A stretch of 64,000 nt of DNA from an uncultured bacterium. GTDB lineage: Bacteria; Cyanobacteriota; Vampirovibrionia; Gastranaerophilales; Gastranaerophilaceae. Location of the stretch: contig CASDVM010000003.1 of NCBI GenBank assembly GCA_949284415.1, forward strand, positions 50,805 through 114,804, read 5' to 3'. Positions within the stretch are counted from its first letter, which is position 1. Every line of letters begins with the position of its first letter. Shown one piece after another: positions 14,761 to 22,760 of this stretch. The position numbers and the translations under genes were made by a program. The notes beneath the pieces are model-generated. The model saw nothing but the letters and a program-made list of their open reading frames with translations. It did not search any database and was not told where the DNA came from.

Positions 14761-17388
14761 ATGCTAACCGGAAATCAAATAAGAAAATTATACTTAGATT
14801 ATTTTAAAGATAAACATCAGCACACTGTTGTAGAAAGTTCAAGCCTTGTGCCTGACAACCCCACGGTTTTATTAACAACTGCCGGAATGCTGCAGTTTTT
14901 GCCGATATTTTTAGGCATTGTTAAATCTCCATACAATCCGCCAAGAGCTACATCATGCCAGAAATGCGCCAGAGCCGGCGGAAAAGATTCTGATATCGAA
15001 AATGTCGGGAGAACACCGAGACACCATACATTTTTTGAAATGCTCGGGAATTTTTCATTCGGCAACTACTATAAAAAAGAAGTTATTCCCTGGGCATGGG
15101 AATTTGTTACCGAAGTTTTAAAACTTGATAAAGACAGATTATGGATTACGATTTTTGAAACTGATGATGAAGCTTATGAAATTTGGAGAAGCGTTGGCGT
15201 TCCTGCGGAACGTATCAAACGCAAAGGTAAAAAAGATAATTTCTGGGGGCCTCCGGGGGCATCAGGTTCTTGCGGACCGTGTTCGGAGATTCATTACGAC
15301 TTAGGCGAGCAGTATAAATGCAATGATCCGAGGGGGTGCGGTATCGACACCTGCGAATGCGACAGATGGGTTGAAATCTGGAATCTTGTATTCACTGAAC
15401 TTTATCAGGATGAAGAAGGCAACCAGTCGCCTCTTGAAAGCAAAAATGTTGATACGGGAATGGGTTTAGAACGTATTACAATGGTTTGTCAGGGAGTGGC
15501 ATCAACCTTTGAAACAGATTTATTAAGGCCTATTATGGATAAAGTTTCCGAGATGAGCGGTGTACCTTACAAAAAATCTGAAAAAACGGACATATCTTTG
15601 AGAATTATCACTGACCACGCAAGATGTGTTACATTTTTGATTTCTGACGGCGTAATTCCCGGTAATGAAGGCAGAAGTTATGTTTTAAGAATGATTTTGA
15701 GACGTGCTCTGCGCCACGGAAAAATTCTCGGTATGGAACTTCCGTTTTTATACAAACTCGTTGATGTTGTTGTTGAAAATTACGGCGATGCATACCCTGA
15801 TCTCGTTAAAAATAAAGCAAAAATTATTGATACAATTAAAAAAGAAGAGGAACGCTTTGCAAAAACGCTTGACCGCGGATATAAAATGCTTGACGAATTT
15901 ATTTCTGTCAAAAAAGACATTGACGGCGAAAGTGCTTTTAAATTGTATGATACTTACGGATTCCCGTTTGAATTGACAAAAGAAATTGCATCGGAAAACG
16001 GCTTAAATGTTGACGAAGAAGGCTATAAAAAAGCTATGCGTGAACAAAAAGACCGTGCCAAAGCAGCTGCCGAAAAAATCAGCGTTACAGGAGATATTAA
16101 ATACGCAAAAGTTGAAGAAAAAGTAGGTTCTACAGAATTTGTCGGCTATAGCCAAAATGAATGTGATGCTAAAATTCTTGCAGTTATAGATGGGGGCGGC
16201 TATACGGATGTTGTTCTTGATAAAACGCCTTTTTACGCCGAATGCGGCGGTCAAACAGGCGACAGCGGCGTAATAGAAGACAGGAAGGCAGGAGGACAGG
16301 AGGTCAAGCTGGAAGTTCTTACAACTTTCAAAGTTAACAAACTTTTTGTCCACAGATGTAAAGTTATAAACGGCGATGATTTGACCGGTGTTGAAGTGCA
16401 AGCAAAAATAGATGTTGCAAGACGTGAAAATATCAGACTTCATCATACATCAGCCCATTTATTGCAGTCTGCTTTAATTAAAGTTCTCGGTGATGAAGTT
16501 CATCAGGCAGGTTCGCAGGTAGAAGAAAACAGAATGCGTTTTGATTTTACCTTCTCGCGTGCTATGACGCCTGAAGAAATCTTTAAAGTCGAAGAAATTA
16601 TGAACAACTGGATATCAAAAGGCTATGATGTTGTAACTGATGTTATGGATATTGAAAAGGCAAAACTCACAGGTGCAACAGCACTGTTCGGAGAAAAATA
16701 CGATGATATTGTAAGAGTAGTTTCAATTACTGACGGTAAAACTTGTATTTCTAAAGAGTTTTGCGCAGGGACTCATGCACGAAATATTCGCGACTTGAGA
16801 CTTGTTAAAATAGTTACGGAAGGCGCAATTGCAGCAGGCACAAGACGTATAGAACTCTGTGTCGGACGTTCGGCTTTTGATTTTATGAATGCAAAAGTTA
16901 AAGAAATTGACAAACTTTCTCTAATATTCAAAGTTCATTATGACGGCATTGTTGAACGTATAGAAAAACTTCTTGAGGAAAATAAAGAACTTCAAAAAGA
17001 ATTGATATATGCAAAAGAAGAAAATGCCAGAGCAAAATTTGCTACCTTCCTGTCAAAAGCACAGGATATTGAAGGCGGGAAACTCTTTATTTCAAAAGTT
17101 GAAAATTTTGACGGAAATGCTTTAAAAGCCGGTCTTGAATATATGTCTCAAAAACTCGGCGAAAGCATAATAGTTCTCGCATCTGAAAGAACTGTTGCCG
17201 TAAAAGTTTCAGACAGTTTTGTTAAAAAAGGTATTAATGCCGGAAAAATTGTCGGCGAAATTGCAAGAGCAACAGGAGCAAACGGCGGAGGACGCCCTAA
17301 TTTTGCACAGGGCGGAGTGAAAGATGCTTCTAAACTTGATGATGTTTTACTAAAAATAGAAGATGAATTGAAATCAGTTAAGGTATAA
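14761..17388 (+). CDS. alaS: Alanyl-tRNA synthetase
   Basis: An 875-residue class II synthetase. Aminoacylation domain: 'VPDNPTVLLTTAGMLQF', 'RATSCQKCAR', 'HHTFFEMLGNFSFGNYYKKE'. Editing domain zinc site: HTSAH and C-x-G-T-H, here 'FCAGTH'. C-terminal oligomerisation region: 'NGGGRPNFAQGG'. It charges tRNA-Ala and edits Ser/Gly. The start at 14761 follows AAGGAAG; a TTG 27 nt upstream is unlikely. A TATAAT box lies near 14717. Odd: codons in the editing-domain loop after 'GGQTGDSGVI' (residues ~506-517) coincide with a 35-nt repeat also found in the U32 gene at 50.8 kb. Confidence 0.97.
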   Translation: MLTGNQIRKLYLDYFKDKHQHTVVESSSLVPDNPTVLLTTAGMLQFLPIFLGIVKSPYNPPRATSCQKCARAGGKDSDIENVGRTPRHHTFFEMLGNFSFGNYYKKEVIPWAWEFVTEVLKLDKDRLWITIFETDDEAYEIWRSVGVPAERIKRKGKKDNFWGPPGASGSCGPCSEIHYDLGEQYKCNDPRGCGIDTCECDRWVEIWNLVFTELYQDEEGNQSPLESKNVDTGMGLERITMVCQGVASTFETDLLRPIMDKVSEMSGVPYKKSEKTDISLRIITDHARCVTFLISDGVIPGNEGRSYVLRMILRRALRHGKILGMELPFLYKLVDVVVENYGDAYPDLVKNKAKIIDTIKKEEERFAKTLDRGYKMLDEFISVKKDIDGESAFKLYDTYGFPFELTKEIASENGLNVDEEGYKKAMREQKDRAKAAAEKISVTGDIKYAKVEEKVGSTEFVGYSQNECDAKILAVIDGGGYTDVVLDKTPFYAECGGQTGDSGVIEDRKAGGQEVKLEVLTTFKVNKLFVHRCKVINGDDLTGVEVQAKIDVARRENIRLHHTSAHLLQSALIKVLGDEVHQAGSQVEENRMRFDFTFSRAMTPEEIFKVEEIMNNWISKGYDVVTDVMDIEKAKLTGATALFGEKYDDIVRVVSITDGKTCISKEFCAGTHARNIRDLRLVKIVTEGAIAAGTRRIELCVGRSAFDFMNAKVKEIDKLSLIFKVHYDGIVERIEKLLEENKELQKELIYAKEENARAKFATFLSKAQDIEGGKLFISKVENFDGNALKAGLEYMSQKLGESIIVLASERTVAVKVSDSFVKKGINAGKIVGEIARATGANGGGRPNFAQGGVKDASKLDDVLLKIEDELKSVKV
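16276..16310 (+). repeat. 35-nt dispersed repeat, copy in alaS
   Basis: Starts GAAGACAGGAAGGCA and ends CAGGAGGTCAAGCT. It is 32/35 identical to 50776-50810 (minus) inside a U32 peptidase gene and 29/35 to 30291-30325 (intergenic). Here the first base is codon position 1 and the element encodes EDRKAGGQEVK. Confidence 0.8.
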
Positions 17389-17419
17389 AAAAACGCGGGA
17401 TTAAACCCCGCGTTTTTTT
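17387..17419. terminator. Bidirectional terminator between alaS and the parvulin gene
   Basis: AAAAAAACGCGGG paired with CCCGCGTTTTTTT around a short loop. U tracts in both directions serve the convergent genes. Confidence 0.92.
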
Positions 17420-17434
17420 ATTTCTGATAATAAA

Positions 17435-17782
17435 TTATTTTTTATCCAGAACCTTGATCAAATGCCATCCGAATTGAGTATAAACGGGCTTTGACACCTC
17501 ACCGACAGGCGTTTCAAACGCTGCTTTTTCAAATTCCCTGACCATCTGTCCGCGCTCAAAATACCCTAGATCTCCTCCGTTTTGACCTGACGGACAAAGT
17601 GAATATGTTCTTGCATAATATTCAAAGTCTCCGCCGTCATCAATTGCTTTTTTTATCTCCTGAGCCTGTGCAGCCGTTTTCACAAGAATGTGTTCCGCAT
17701 GAACCTGAGTGTATTCCTCTGCAGAAACGACACCTGTTAATAAAAATACCATTACAAATAATTTACAAAGATTTTTAATCAT
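17435..17782 (-). CDS. Exported parvulin-type peptidyl-prolyl isomerase
   Basis: A 115-residue protein: a signal peptide (residues 1-21, ending VVSA) plus a single parvulin domain. Family hallmarks are 'VHAEHILVKT' at the start of the domain, 'YSLCPSGQNGGDLGYFERGQMVREFEKAAFE' and 'TQFGWHLIKVLDKK' at the end, with both conserved histidines. It would act in the periplasm on proline peptide bonds during protein folding. It lacks the SurA/PrsA chaperone arms, so it is a minimal PpiC-like enzyme. It is followed by a shared terminator with alaS. Confidence 0.88.
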   Translation of the reverse strand: MIKNLCKLFVMVFLLTGVVSAEEYTQVHAEHILVKTAAQAQEIKKAIDDGGDFEYYARTYSLCPSGQNGGDLGYFERGQMVREFEKAAFETPVGEVSKPVYTQFGWHLIKVLDKK

Positions 17783-17816
17783 ATCTACATCCTACCTTTA
17801 ATTTCCATTTTTCATA

Positions 17817-18473
17817 TTATCCGGCAGAGCTAACTCTGTTGCGTCCGTTTTTCTTCGATTCATACAAAGCTTTATCCGCATCATCAAACATTTCCCATGG
17901 CGTTTCAAATTTTGTATTTGAGCTTACACCGATGCTGACAGTAACTTTCAAATCTTGACCTCGAAATTTAAAATTGTAATTTTCAACAAGTTTTCTTAAT
18001 CTTTCAAGCGGAACAACGGCCGTTTCTGCGGGAGTTTCCGTCAAAATTACCGCAAATTCTTCTCCGCCGTATCTGAAAACCATATCCGTCTGTCTGAAAT
18101 TTTGAAGCATGTTATATGCAAGCTCGCGCAGTACATAATCTCCGCAGGAATGACCGTTTGTATCATTAAACTTTTTAAAAAAATCAATATCGACAATTGC
18201 AAGACTTAGCGGGCTGTTGTAACGTTTTGCTCGCATATATTCGCGTTCAAAATTACTCTCGAAATGCCTGCGGTTATATAATTTTGTCAACGGGTCAGTA
18301 ACAGACATGTGTATCGTACTTGAGTACATGAAATTAATCTTTTTGATAACATCCGTTTTGTTTGCATCAGGAATATCAAAATTTCTGATAATATCTTCTA
18401 TATTTTGCTGGATTTGCTCCAGTACATCAGACGGAATTTCAAAATCCATTGATTTTATATTTATATTTTCCAT
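17817..18473 (-). CDS. Diguanylate cyclase (GGDEF domain)
   Basis: A 218-residue cytoplasmic protein: ~55 N-terminal helical residues, then a full GGDEF domain ('DPLTKLYNRRHFE', 'VDIDFFKKFNDTNGH', active-site GGEEF at 136-140). The inhibitory I-site RQTD (127-130) is present five residues upstream, so product feedback is likely. It makes c-di-GMP from two GTP. No sensor or membrane domain is visible, so control may come from partner binding. Ribosome site AAGGTAAGG precedes the ATG. It lies divergent from the HD-domain gene. Confidence 0.92.
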   Translation of the reverse strand: MENINIKSMDFEIPSDVLEQIQQNIEDIIRNFDIPDANKTDVIKKINFMYSSTIHMSVTDPLTKLYNRRHFESNFEREYMRAKRYNSPLSLAIVDIDFFKKFNDTNGHSCGDYVLRELAYNMLQNFRQTDMVFRYGGEEFAVILTETPAETAVVPLERLRKLVENYNFKFRGQDLKVTVSIGVSSNTKFETPWEMFDDADKALYESKKNGRNRVSSAG

Positions 18474-18544
18474 AACCTTACCTTCTTTAATAATAGCAAA
18501 AATATTGAATGCATTCCATTTTTTTGCTAAAATTAATTGGAATT

Positions 18545-19126
18545 ATGAAAATGACAGCCGCAGAGATGCTTAACAAATTTTCAAAAAACACTTCACACCC
18601 GCAGGAAGTGCAAAGACTGGCTGCAATAATATTTGAAGAAACCAATAAAAAAATTTTTAAAATGTCTGAAAGAGAAAAAGAATACCTTGAAACTGCAGCA
18701 TTACTTCATGATATAGGCTATTTTAAAGAAGCAAAAGGTCATAACAAACATTCTATGCACATGATTATTGAAAACGGACTTGAAGGCTTTACACAACAGG
18801 AAACAAAAATCATAGGCTGTATTTGCAGGTATCATAGGGGCGGACTTCCCGATAAAATCGAACATGATGTCTACAATACGCTTGAAAAACAGGAAAGAAA
18901 AGTTGTAAAACGCCTCGGCGGAATTTTAAAACTTGCTGACGGGCTTGACAAAGATCATAAAAGATTAATTGATGACATAAAGATAGAATATGATTTAAAA
19001 AATCAAATTGCACAATTTAAACTTTATACTACACTTCAAAAACCGGATATAAGAGCAGCAATAAGAAAACGTGATTTGTTTGAAACAGGTTTTAAGTGCC
19101 AGAGTGTAATTATATTCAACGATTAA
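18545..19126 (+). CDS. HD-domain phosphohydrolase (Ppx/GppA C-terminal-like)
   Basis: A 193-residue protein with an HD superfamily metal site: 'LAAIIFEET', then 'LETAALLHDIGYF' (His-Asp pair near residue 57), 'GHNKHSMHMI' and 'RYHRGGLP', and a later 'LADGLDKDHKR'. This arrangement resembles the isolated HD domain fused to exopolyphosphatases, so it may hydrolyse a nucleotide or phosphate ester. Substrate unknown. The start at 18545 is the first ATG after a TAAAAT box; a longer frame from 18509 lacks support. Confidence 0.78.
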   Translation: MKMTAAEMLNKFSKNTSHPQEVQRLAAIIFEETNKKIFKMSEREKEYLETAALLHDIGYFKEAKGHNKHSMHMIIENGLEGFTQQETKIIGCICRYHRGGLPDKIEHDVYNTLEKQERKVVKRLGGILKLADGLDKDHKRLIDDIKIEYDLKNQIAQFKLYTTLQKPDIRAAIRKRDLFETGFKCQSVIIFND

Positions 19127-19137
19127 CAGATTGTAAA

Positions 19138-19260
19138 TTTTTTGTTACATTTCTCTTATTTTTGTAACATTTCTTCATGAAAAATACTTTATATATATAG
19201 GGAAAAAATGAAAGGCTTGCAACAATCCGAAATTAAACACGGAAAGTCGTAAGATATGGT
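19138..19260 (+). promoter_or_regulatory. Intergenic control region with a repeated TTTTTGTnACATTTCT box
   Basis: Two near-identical 16-bp boxes (GTTACA at ~19143 and GTAACA at ~19163) are spaced 20 bp apart, about two helical turns, upstream of the small gene at 19267. They are followed by TATATATAT and a 14-codon upstream ORF (19208-19252). They may be tandem activator/repressor sites; no known box was recognised. Confidence 0.4.
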
Positions 19261-19266
19261 AAAATC

Positions 19267-19548
19267 ATGAGTTTCGATGTTAATGTTTTGAGCACAAAAC
19301 CGGTAATCAAAGCAGCGGCATCTATGCAAAATGACGGCGGTGCAGGTAATCTCGGTTACATGGCTCAAGGGGAAAAAGAAGAAAAAAAAGAAAGAAAATA
19401 TTTAGATGAAAGCATCTTTATGAAAAAAGACGAGGGAGACATTTTCTCTTTTGAAAAAGAACCCGAAATGCCGGAAGAAAAATCACCGTTTTCAAAACTG
19501 ATTGAACAAATTGTTAATGCGCTCAAAATTTTGTTAGGGAAAAAATAA
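19267..19548 (+). CDS. Small charged hypothetical protein
   Basis: A 93-residue protein with a short hydrophobic/neutral N-terminus ('NVLSTKPVIKAAASMQN'), a strongly charged Glu/Lys middle (residues 37-75) and an amphipathic C-terminal helix 'LIEQIVNALKILLGKK' that could touch membrane. No known domain. The leader is structured by the repeat boxes upstream. It resembles small lineage-specific proteins in this genome rather than a conserved family; function unknown. Confidence 0.6.
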   Translation: MSFDVNVLSTKPVIKAAASMQNDGGAGNLGYMAQGEKEEKKERKYLDESIFMKKDEGDIFSFEKEPEMPEEKSPFSKLIEQIVNALKILLGKK

Positions 19549-19566
19549 AAATCATATAAAAAAAAT

Positions 19567-19878
19567 TTATATCAAATCTTTTGCAACTTTATAGAGCATG
19601 TGCAGATGTTTGTTATCTAACAATTTGATTATAGTAATTAACCTTTCTTCCTGCTGTTCGCGTGTCATATCATAATCAAAATCAAACAACTCGGAATAAC
19701 CGACATTTAATGCGGAGGCTAATTTTTCTATAACATCACAGGAAGGGAAACTTTTTGCAGTTTCAAGAATTGAAATATAGCGAAAATCTACTCCAACAAG
19801 TTCTGCTAACTGCTCTTGTGTGAGTTTTCGCGATTTCCTCAGATATTTCAAATTACCGGCGAATTTTTCTTTGAACAT
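19567..19878 (-). CDS. XRE/Cro-CI family transcriptional regulator
   Basis: A 103-residue protein. The N-terminal helix-turn-helix 'FAGNLKYLRKSRKLTQEQLAELVGVDFRYISILETAKSFPSCDVIEKLASALNV' matches the HTH_3 pattern over residues 6-60. A short helical C-terminus likely dimerises. A cytoplasmic DNA-binding regulator; targets unknown, but it is divergent from the glycosyltransferase gene, whose promoter it could control. Confidence 0.88.
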   Translation of the reverse strand: MFKEKFAGNLKYLRKSRKLTQEQLAELVGVDFRYISILETAKSFPSCDVIEKLASALNVGYSELFDFDYDMTREQQEERLITIIKLLDNKHLHMLYKVAKDLI

Positions 19879-19943
19879 AAATCCTCATATATAGTGTATA
19901 AATTAATTGATAAATTTATTACTAATTATTTACAAGAATAATA

Positions 19944-19972
19944 TTGACATTTTTCTAATTAATATATAGAAT
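19944..19972 (+). promoter_or_regulatory. Strong promoter of the glycosyltransferase gene
   Basis: TTGACA (19944-19949), a 17-bp spacer and TAGAAT (19967-19972), giving a ~48-nt leader before the ATG at 20027. Confidence 0.7.
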
Positions 19973-20026
19973 TTCATGTTATAATCAAGAATTACATCAT
20001 TAAATTTCAATATACGGATTAGTAAA

Positions 20027-20863
20027 ATGGTAAAAATTAGTATAATCATACCTGTTTATAACAGTGAACAATTTCTTGAAAAATGTTTAAACAGTATAAT
20101 AAATCAAACCTTCAAGGATATTGAAATTATCTGTATAGATGACGGATCAACGGATAAAAGCCTTAAAATTCTGAACAATTTTGCAGATAAAGACAACCGT
20201 ATTACAATTATAAATCAGAAAAATTCAGGACCTTCAGCTGCCAGAAATAAAGGGCTTGAAATTGCAAAAGGGGAATATGTCGGATTTGTAGACGCTGATG
20301 ACTGGATTAATTTGAATTTTTATGAAAAACTATATAACAATGCGAAAAAATACGATGCTGATATTGCCGTCTGCGGCATTAAACGCTTAAGAAGCTACAA
20401 ATGGAAATATCATCTTAAAATAGAAAAAGAAGAATTTACAACCGATACAAACAAAAAATTTGTACTCTGCGATGTGCCTGACAAATGTTATGTATGGAAT
20501 AAAATTTATAAATTACAAAAACTGACAGAGAAGAATATAAACTTTGAACCTGATACATATTATGAAGACAGATATTTTACGGCACAGGCTCTTGTTTACT
20601 TGAACGGTCTTGTTACTGTACCGGATGTTTACTACAATTACCGGACAAACCCTAATTCCATAGTCAAAACTAAATCTAAAAAGAAAAAACACGATTCAAG
20701 ATATACAAAAGTAAAAATGCTTAGATTTTTACGTAACAACAATATCCGCATAATTCACAAAATTAAAAAGTTCAAACTTTTCGGGCTGACATATTTGAAA
20801 ATAAAATATTACAGAGATAAAAAAGAAATAAAATTATTTAATATAATCACAATAAATGTTTAA
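20027..20863 (+). CDS. Family 2 glycosyltransferase
   Basis: A 278-residue GT-A fold enzyme: 'VKISIIIPVYNSEQFLEKCLNSIINQTFKDIEIICIDDGSTDKS' at the N-terminus, 'NSGPSAARNKGLEIAKGEYVGFVDADDWI' with the metal-binding D-A-D at residues ~85-95, then 'YEDRYFTAQAL'. Typical of cytoplasmic enzymes adding sugars to LPS, capsule or glycoprotein. No membrane segment. No other polysaccharide gene lies next to it, so the acceptor is unknown. Length is normal for the family. Confidence 0.9.
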   Translation: MVKISIIIPVYNSEQFLEKCLNSIINQTFKDIEIICIDDGSTDKSLKILNNFADKDNRITIINQKNSGPSAARNKGLEIAKGEYVGFVDADDWINLNFYEKLYNNAKKYDADIAVCGIKRLRSYKWKYHLKIEKEEFTTDTNKKFVLCDVPDKCYVWNKIYKLQKLTEKNINFEPDTYYEDRYFTAQALVYLNGLVTVPDVYYNYRTNPNSIVKTKSKKKKHDSRYTKVKMLRFLRNNNIRIIHKIKKFKLFGLTYLKIKYYRDKKEIKLFNIITINV

Positions 20864-20934
20864 TATAAGTCCTTTACAAATAAATTTCACGTACTACAAT
20901 AAGCGTGTTACCCCAATTAAAAAAGGAGAACTTT

Positions 20935-21309
20935 ATGAAAATAGGATTTAGACCCCAAAAATTAGTACAAAATCTTGTGCTTGAAAAATTTTCCGATAAC
21001 GGAAATACAATGAAAAGAATTATCGAAATTTCAGAAAAAAATGCAAAAACAGTAGAATTAACTTACAAAAAGGCTAAATTTGTCCCGACTCAATGGTATG
21101 TTGCGAATTACAACGTTATAAAAAGGGACGGAAATAGTACACTTTTAAAATCAATGACATCTACAAAAAGTTTTCCTGATGATGTCCATACCATAATTCA
21201 AAGACGCGGAAAAACAGGAAGACCTGAAGAACTCACAATTGATATCACTAACGGAGAAGTAAACAAAACCGTAAGAAGAATCAATAATATAGAAAGAGCC
21301 GGAGTTTAA
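20935..21309 (+). CDS. Hypothetical protein
   Basis: A 124-residue basic protein starting at 20935 after the ribosome site AAAAGGAG. It is mostly beta/coil ('GFRPQKLVQNLVLEKF', 'VELTYKKAKFVPTQWYVANYNVIKRDG'), ending in a Lys/Arg-rich tail. No signal peptide, no recognised domain. It is transcribed alone between the glycosyltransferase and hom and followed by its own terminator. Confidence 0.62.
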   Translation: MKIGFRPQKLVQNLVLEKFSDNGNTMKRIIEISEKNAKTVELTYKKAKFVPTQWYVANYNVIKRDGNSTLLKSMTSTKSFPDDVHTIIQRRGKTGRPEELTIDITNGEVNKTVRRINNIERAGV

Positions 21310-21324
21310 ATTCCGGTTTTTTTA
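21298..21324 (+). terminator. Terminator overlapping the end of the hypothetical gene
   Basis: CCGGA...TCCGG stem followed by TTTTTTT; its left arm lies within the last codons. Confidence 0.75.
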
Positions 21325-21363
21325 TTGATATCCAAAAATTAATATTTATGTTATTATTTTTTT

Positions 21364-22632
21364 ATGGAAAAGAAAATAAAAATCGGACTTATAGGACTCG
21401 GCACAGTCGGTTCAGGCGTATTTAAAACTTTAAAAAACTTTGATAATGTTGAAATCACAAAGATTGCGGTCAAAAATATTAATAAACCCCGCAATATTGA
21501 AGGGCTTGACAGCTCTCTGCTTACGGATAACCCTTGTGAAGTCGTTCAAAATCCCGATATTGATATAGTTGCAGAACTCGCAGGAGGACTTTCACCTGCT
21601 TTTGATCTGATTGCAGAAGCGCTGAAAAACGGTAAACATATTGTTACCGCGAACAAAGAACTTCTCGCCAAGCGCGGCGAAGAAATTTTTGCAATAGCAG
21701 AAAAATATAATAAAGTAATTCTTTATGAAGCGGCAATAGCAGGCGGTATTCCGATTATTATGCCCGTTAAAACAATTCTTGCAGGGAATAAAATCAACCG
21801 CATTGAAGCTATCGTAAACGGAACAACAAATTATATTCTGACTAAAATGGATGTTGAAGGCGCACAATACGCAGATATTTTAAAAGAAGCGCAAAAACTC
21901 GGTTACGCGGAAGCTGATCCTACAGGTGATGTTGAAGGATTTGATGCTGCTTACAAAATTGCAACTCTTGCTTCAATTACTTTTAACAAACGAATAAAAA
22001 TTGAAAACGTCTACCGTGAAGGAATTACAAAAATCCGCGCGGAAGATATGAAATCAGCAAATGACTTAGGCTACAAAATTAAGCTTATAGCCTCCGCACA
22101 CCTCAACGATAACGGCGAAGCCGATGTAAGGGTTCATCCTATGCTTGTTTCAAAAAAATCAACCCTTGCTCATATTGATTACGTAACAAATGCAGTATCT
22201 TTAAGCGGACATCCTGTCGGAAGTATTACACTTTCAGGCCCGGGGGCGGGAGAATTTCCGACAGCAAGCTCGGTTGTGGGAGATATTCTTGCAATAGCCG
22301 CGGAATTAAATACATCGGATTATATTCTGCCGATGATGAGATGCAGACATTCCGAAGATGCCAAAATGGTTAATATAGAAGATACAATTAACAAATATTA
22401 TATCTCAATTAACGCGCGTAATAACAAAGGTGTTATAGGGAAAATCGGAACAATCTGCGCTGATAATGATATAAGTCTTGCAAGTATCGTTCAGAGATGC
22501 GTTTCTGACGACAATACAGCAGATATTACCGTAATCACCGAGCTTGTAAAAGAAAAAAATATGCAAAATGCAATAAAATTGATTGAAGCTGACGGCAATA
22601 AGGTCAACAGCCTAATAAGAGTACAGGTATAA
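21364..22632 (+). CDS. hom: Homoserine dehydrogenase
   Basis: A 422-residue enzyme of threonine/methionine synthesis, reducing aspartate semialdehyde to homoserine. N-terminal Rossmann motif 'GLIGLGTVGSGVFKTL' (residues 8-23), catalytic core 'TANKELLAKRGEE', 'EAAIAGGIPII', 'GTTNYILTKM', 'EADPTGDVEGFDAAYK' with the conserved Lys/Asp residues. A C-terminal ACT domain ('NNKGVIGKIGTICADNDISLASI') suggests threonine feedback. No ribosome site: a TATTAT box lies 6 nt before the ATG (leaderless-type). thrC follows 128 nt downstream. Confidence 0.96.
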   Translation: MEKKIKIGLIGLGTVGSGVFKTLKNFDNVEITKIAVKNINKPRNIEGLDSSLLTDNPCEVVQNPDIDIVAELAGGLSPAFDLIAEALKNGKHIVTANKELLAKRGEEIFAIAEKYNKVILYEAAIAGGIPIIMPVKTILAGNKINRIEAIVNGTTNYILTKMDVEGAQYADILKEAQKLGYAEADPTGDVEGFDAAYKIATLASITFNKRIKIENVYREGITKIRAEDMKSANDLGYKIKLIASAHLNDNGEADVRVHPMLVSKKSTLAHIDYVTNAVSLSGHPVGSITLSGPGAGEFPTASSVVGDILAIAAELNTSDYILPMMRCRHSEDAKMVNIEDTINKYYISINARNNKGVIGKIGTICADNDISLASIVQRCVSDDNTADITVITELVKEKNMQNAIKLIEADGNKVNSLIRVQV

Positions 22633-22639
22633 TAAAAAA

Positions 22640-22692
22640 CCTCACACGAATTTCAACTTGAGCTGAGGCGAAAGTTATAAATTCGTGTGAGG
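22640..22692 (+). promoter_or_regulatory. Long hairpin in the hom-thrC spacer
   Basis: A perfect 14-bp stem CCTCACACGAATTT (22640-22653) with 22679-22692 and an inner 5-bp stem (AACTT/AAGTT). There is no U tract after it, so it is not a plain terminator. It may be an mRNA-stability or processing element. Confidence 0.6.
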
Positions 22693-22707
22693 GTAAAATA
22701 CAAATTG

Positions 22708-22752
22708 CCTTCTTTTATTTTTTATATTAAAATTTATTTAATAAAGAAGGGG
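22708..22752 (+). promoter_or_regulatory. Hairpin covering the thrC ribosome site
   Basis: CCTTCTTTTATT (22708-22719) can pair with AATAAAGAAGG (22740-22750), which includes the Shine-Dalgarno AAGGGG. This would sequester thrC initiation. Confidence 0.5.
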
Positions 22753-22760
22753 AAAATATA

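Noticed and set aside
16003..16446. 147-codon antisense ORF within alaS
   Set aside because: Antisense frame of a highly conserved gene, without ribosome site or coherent protein features.
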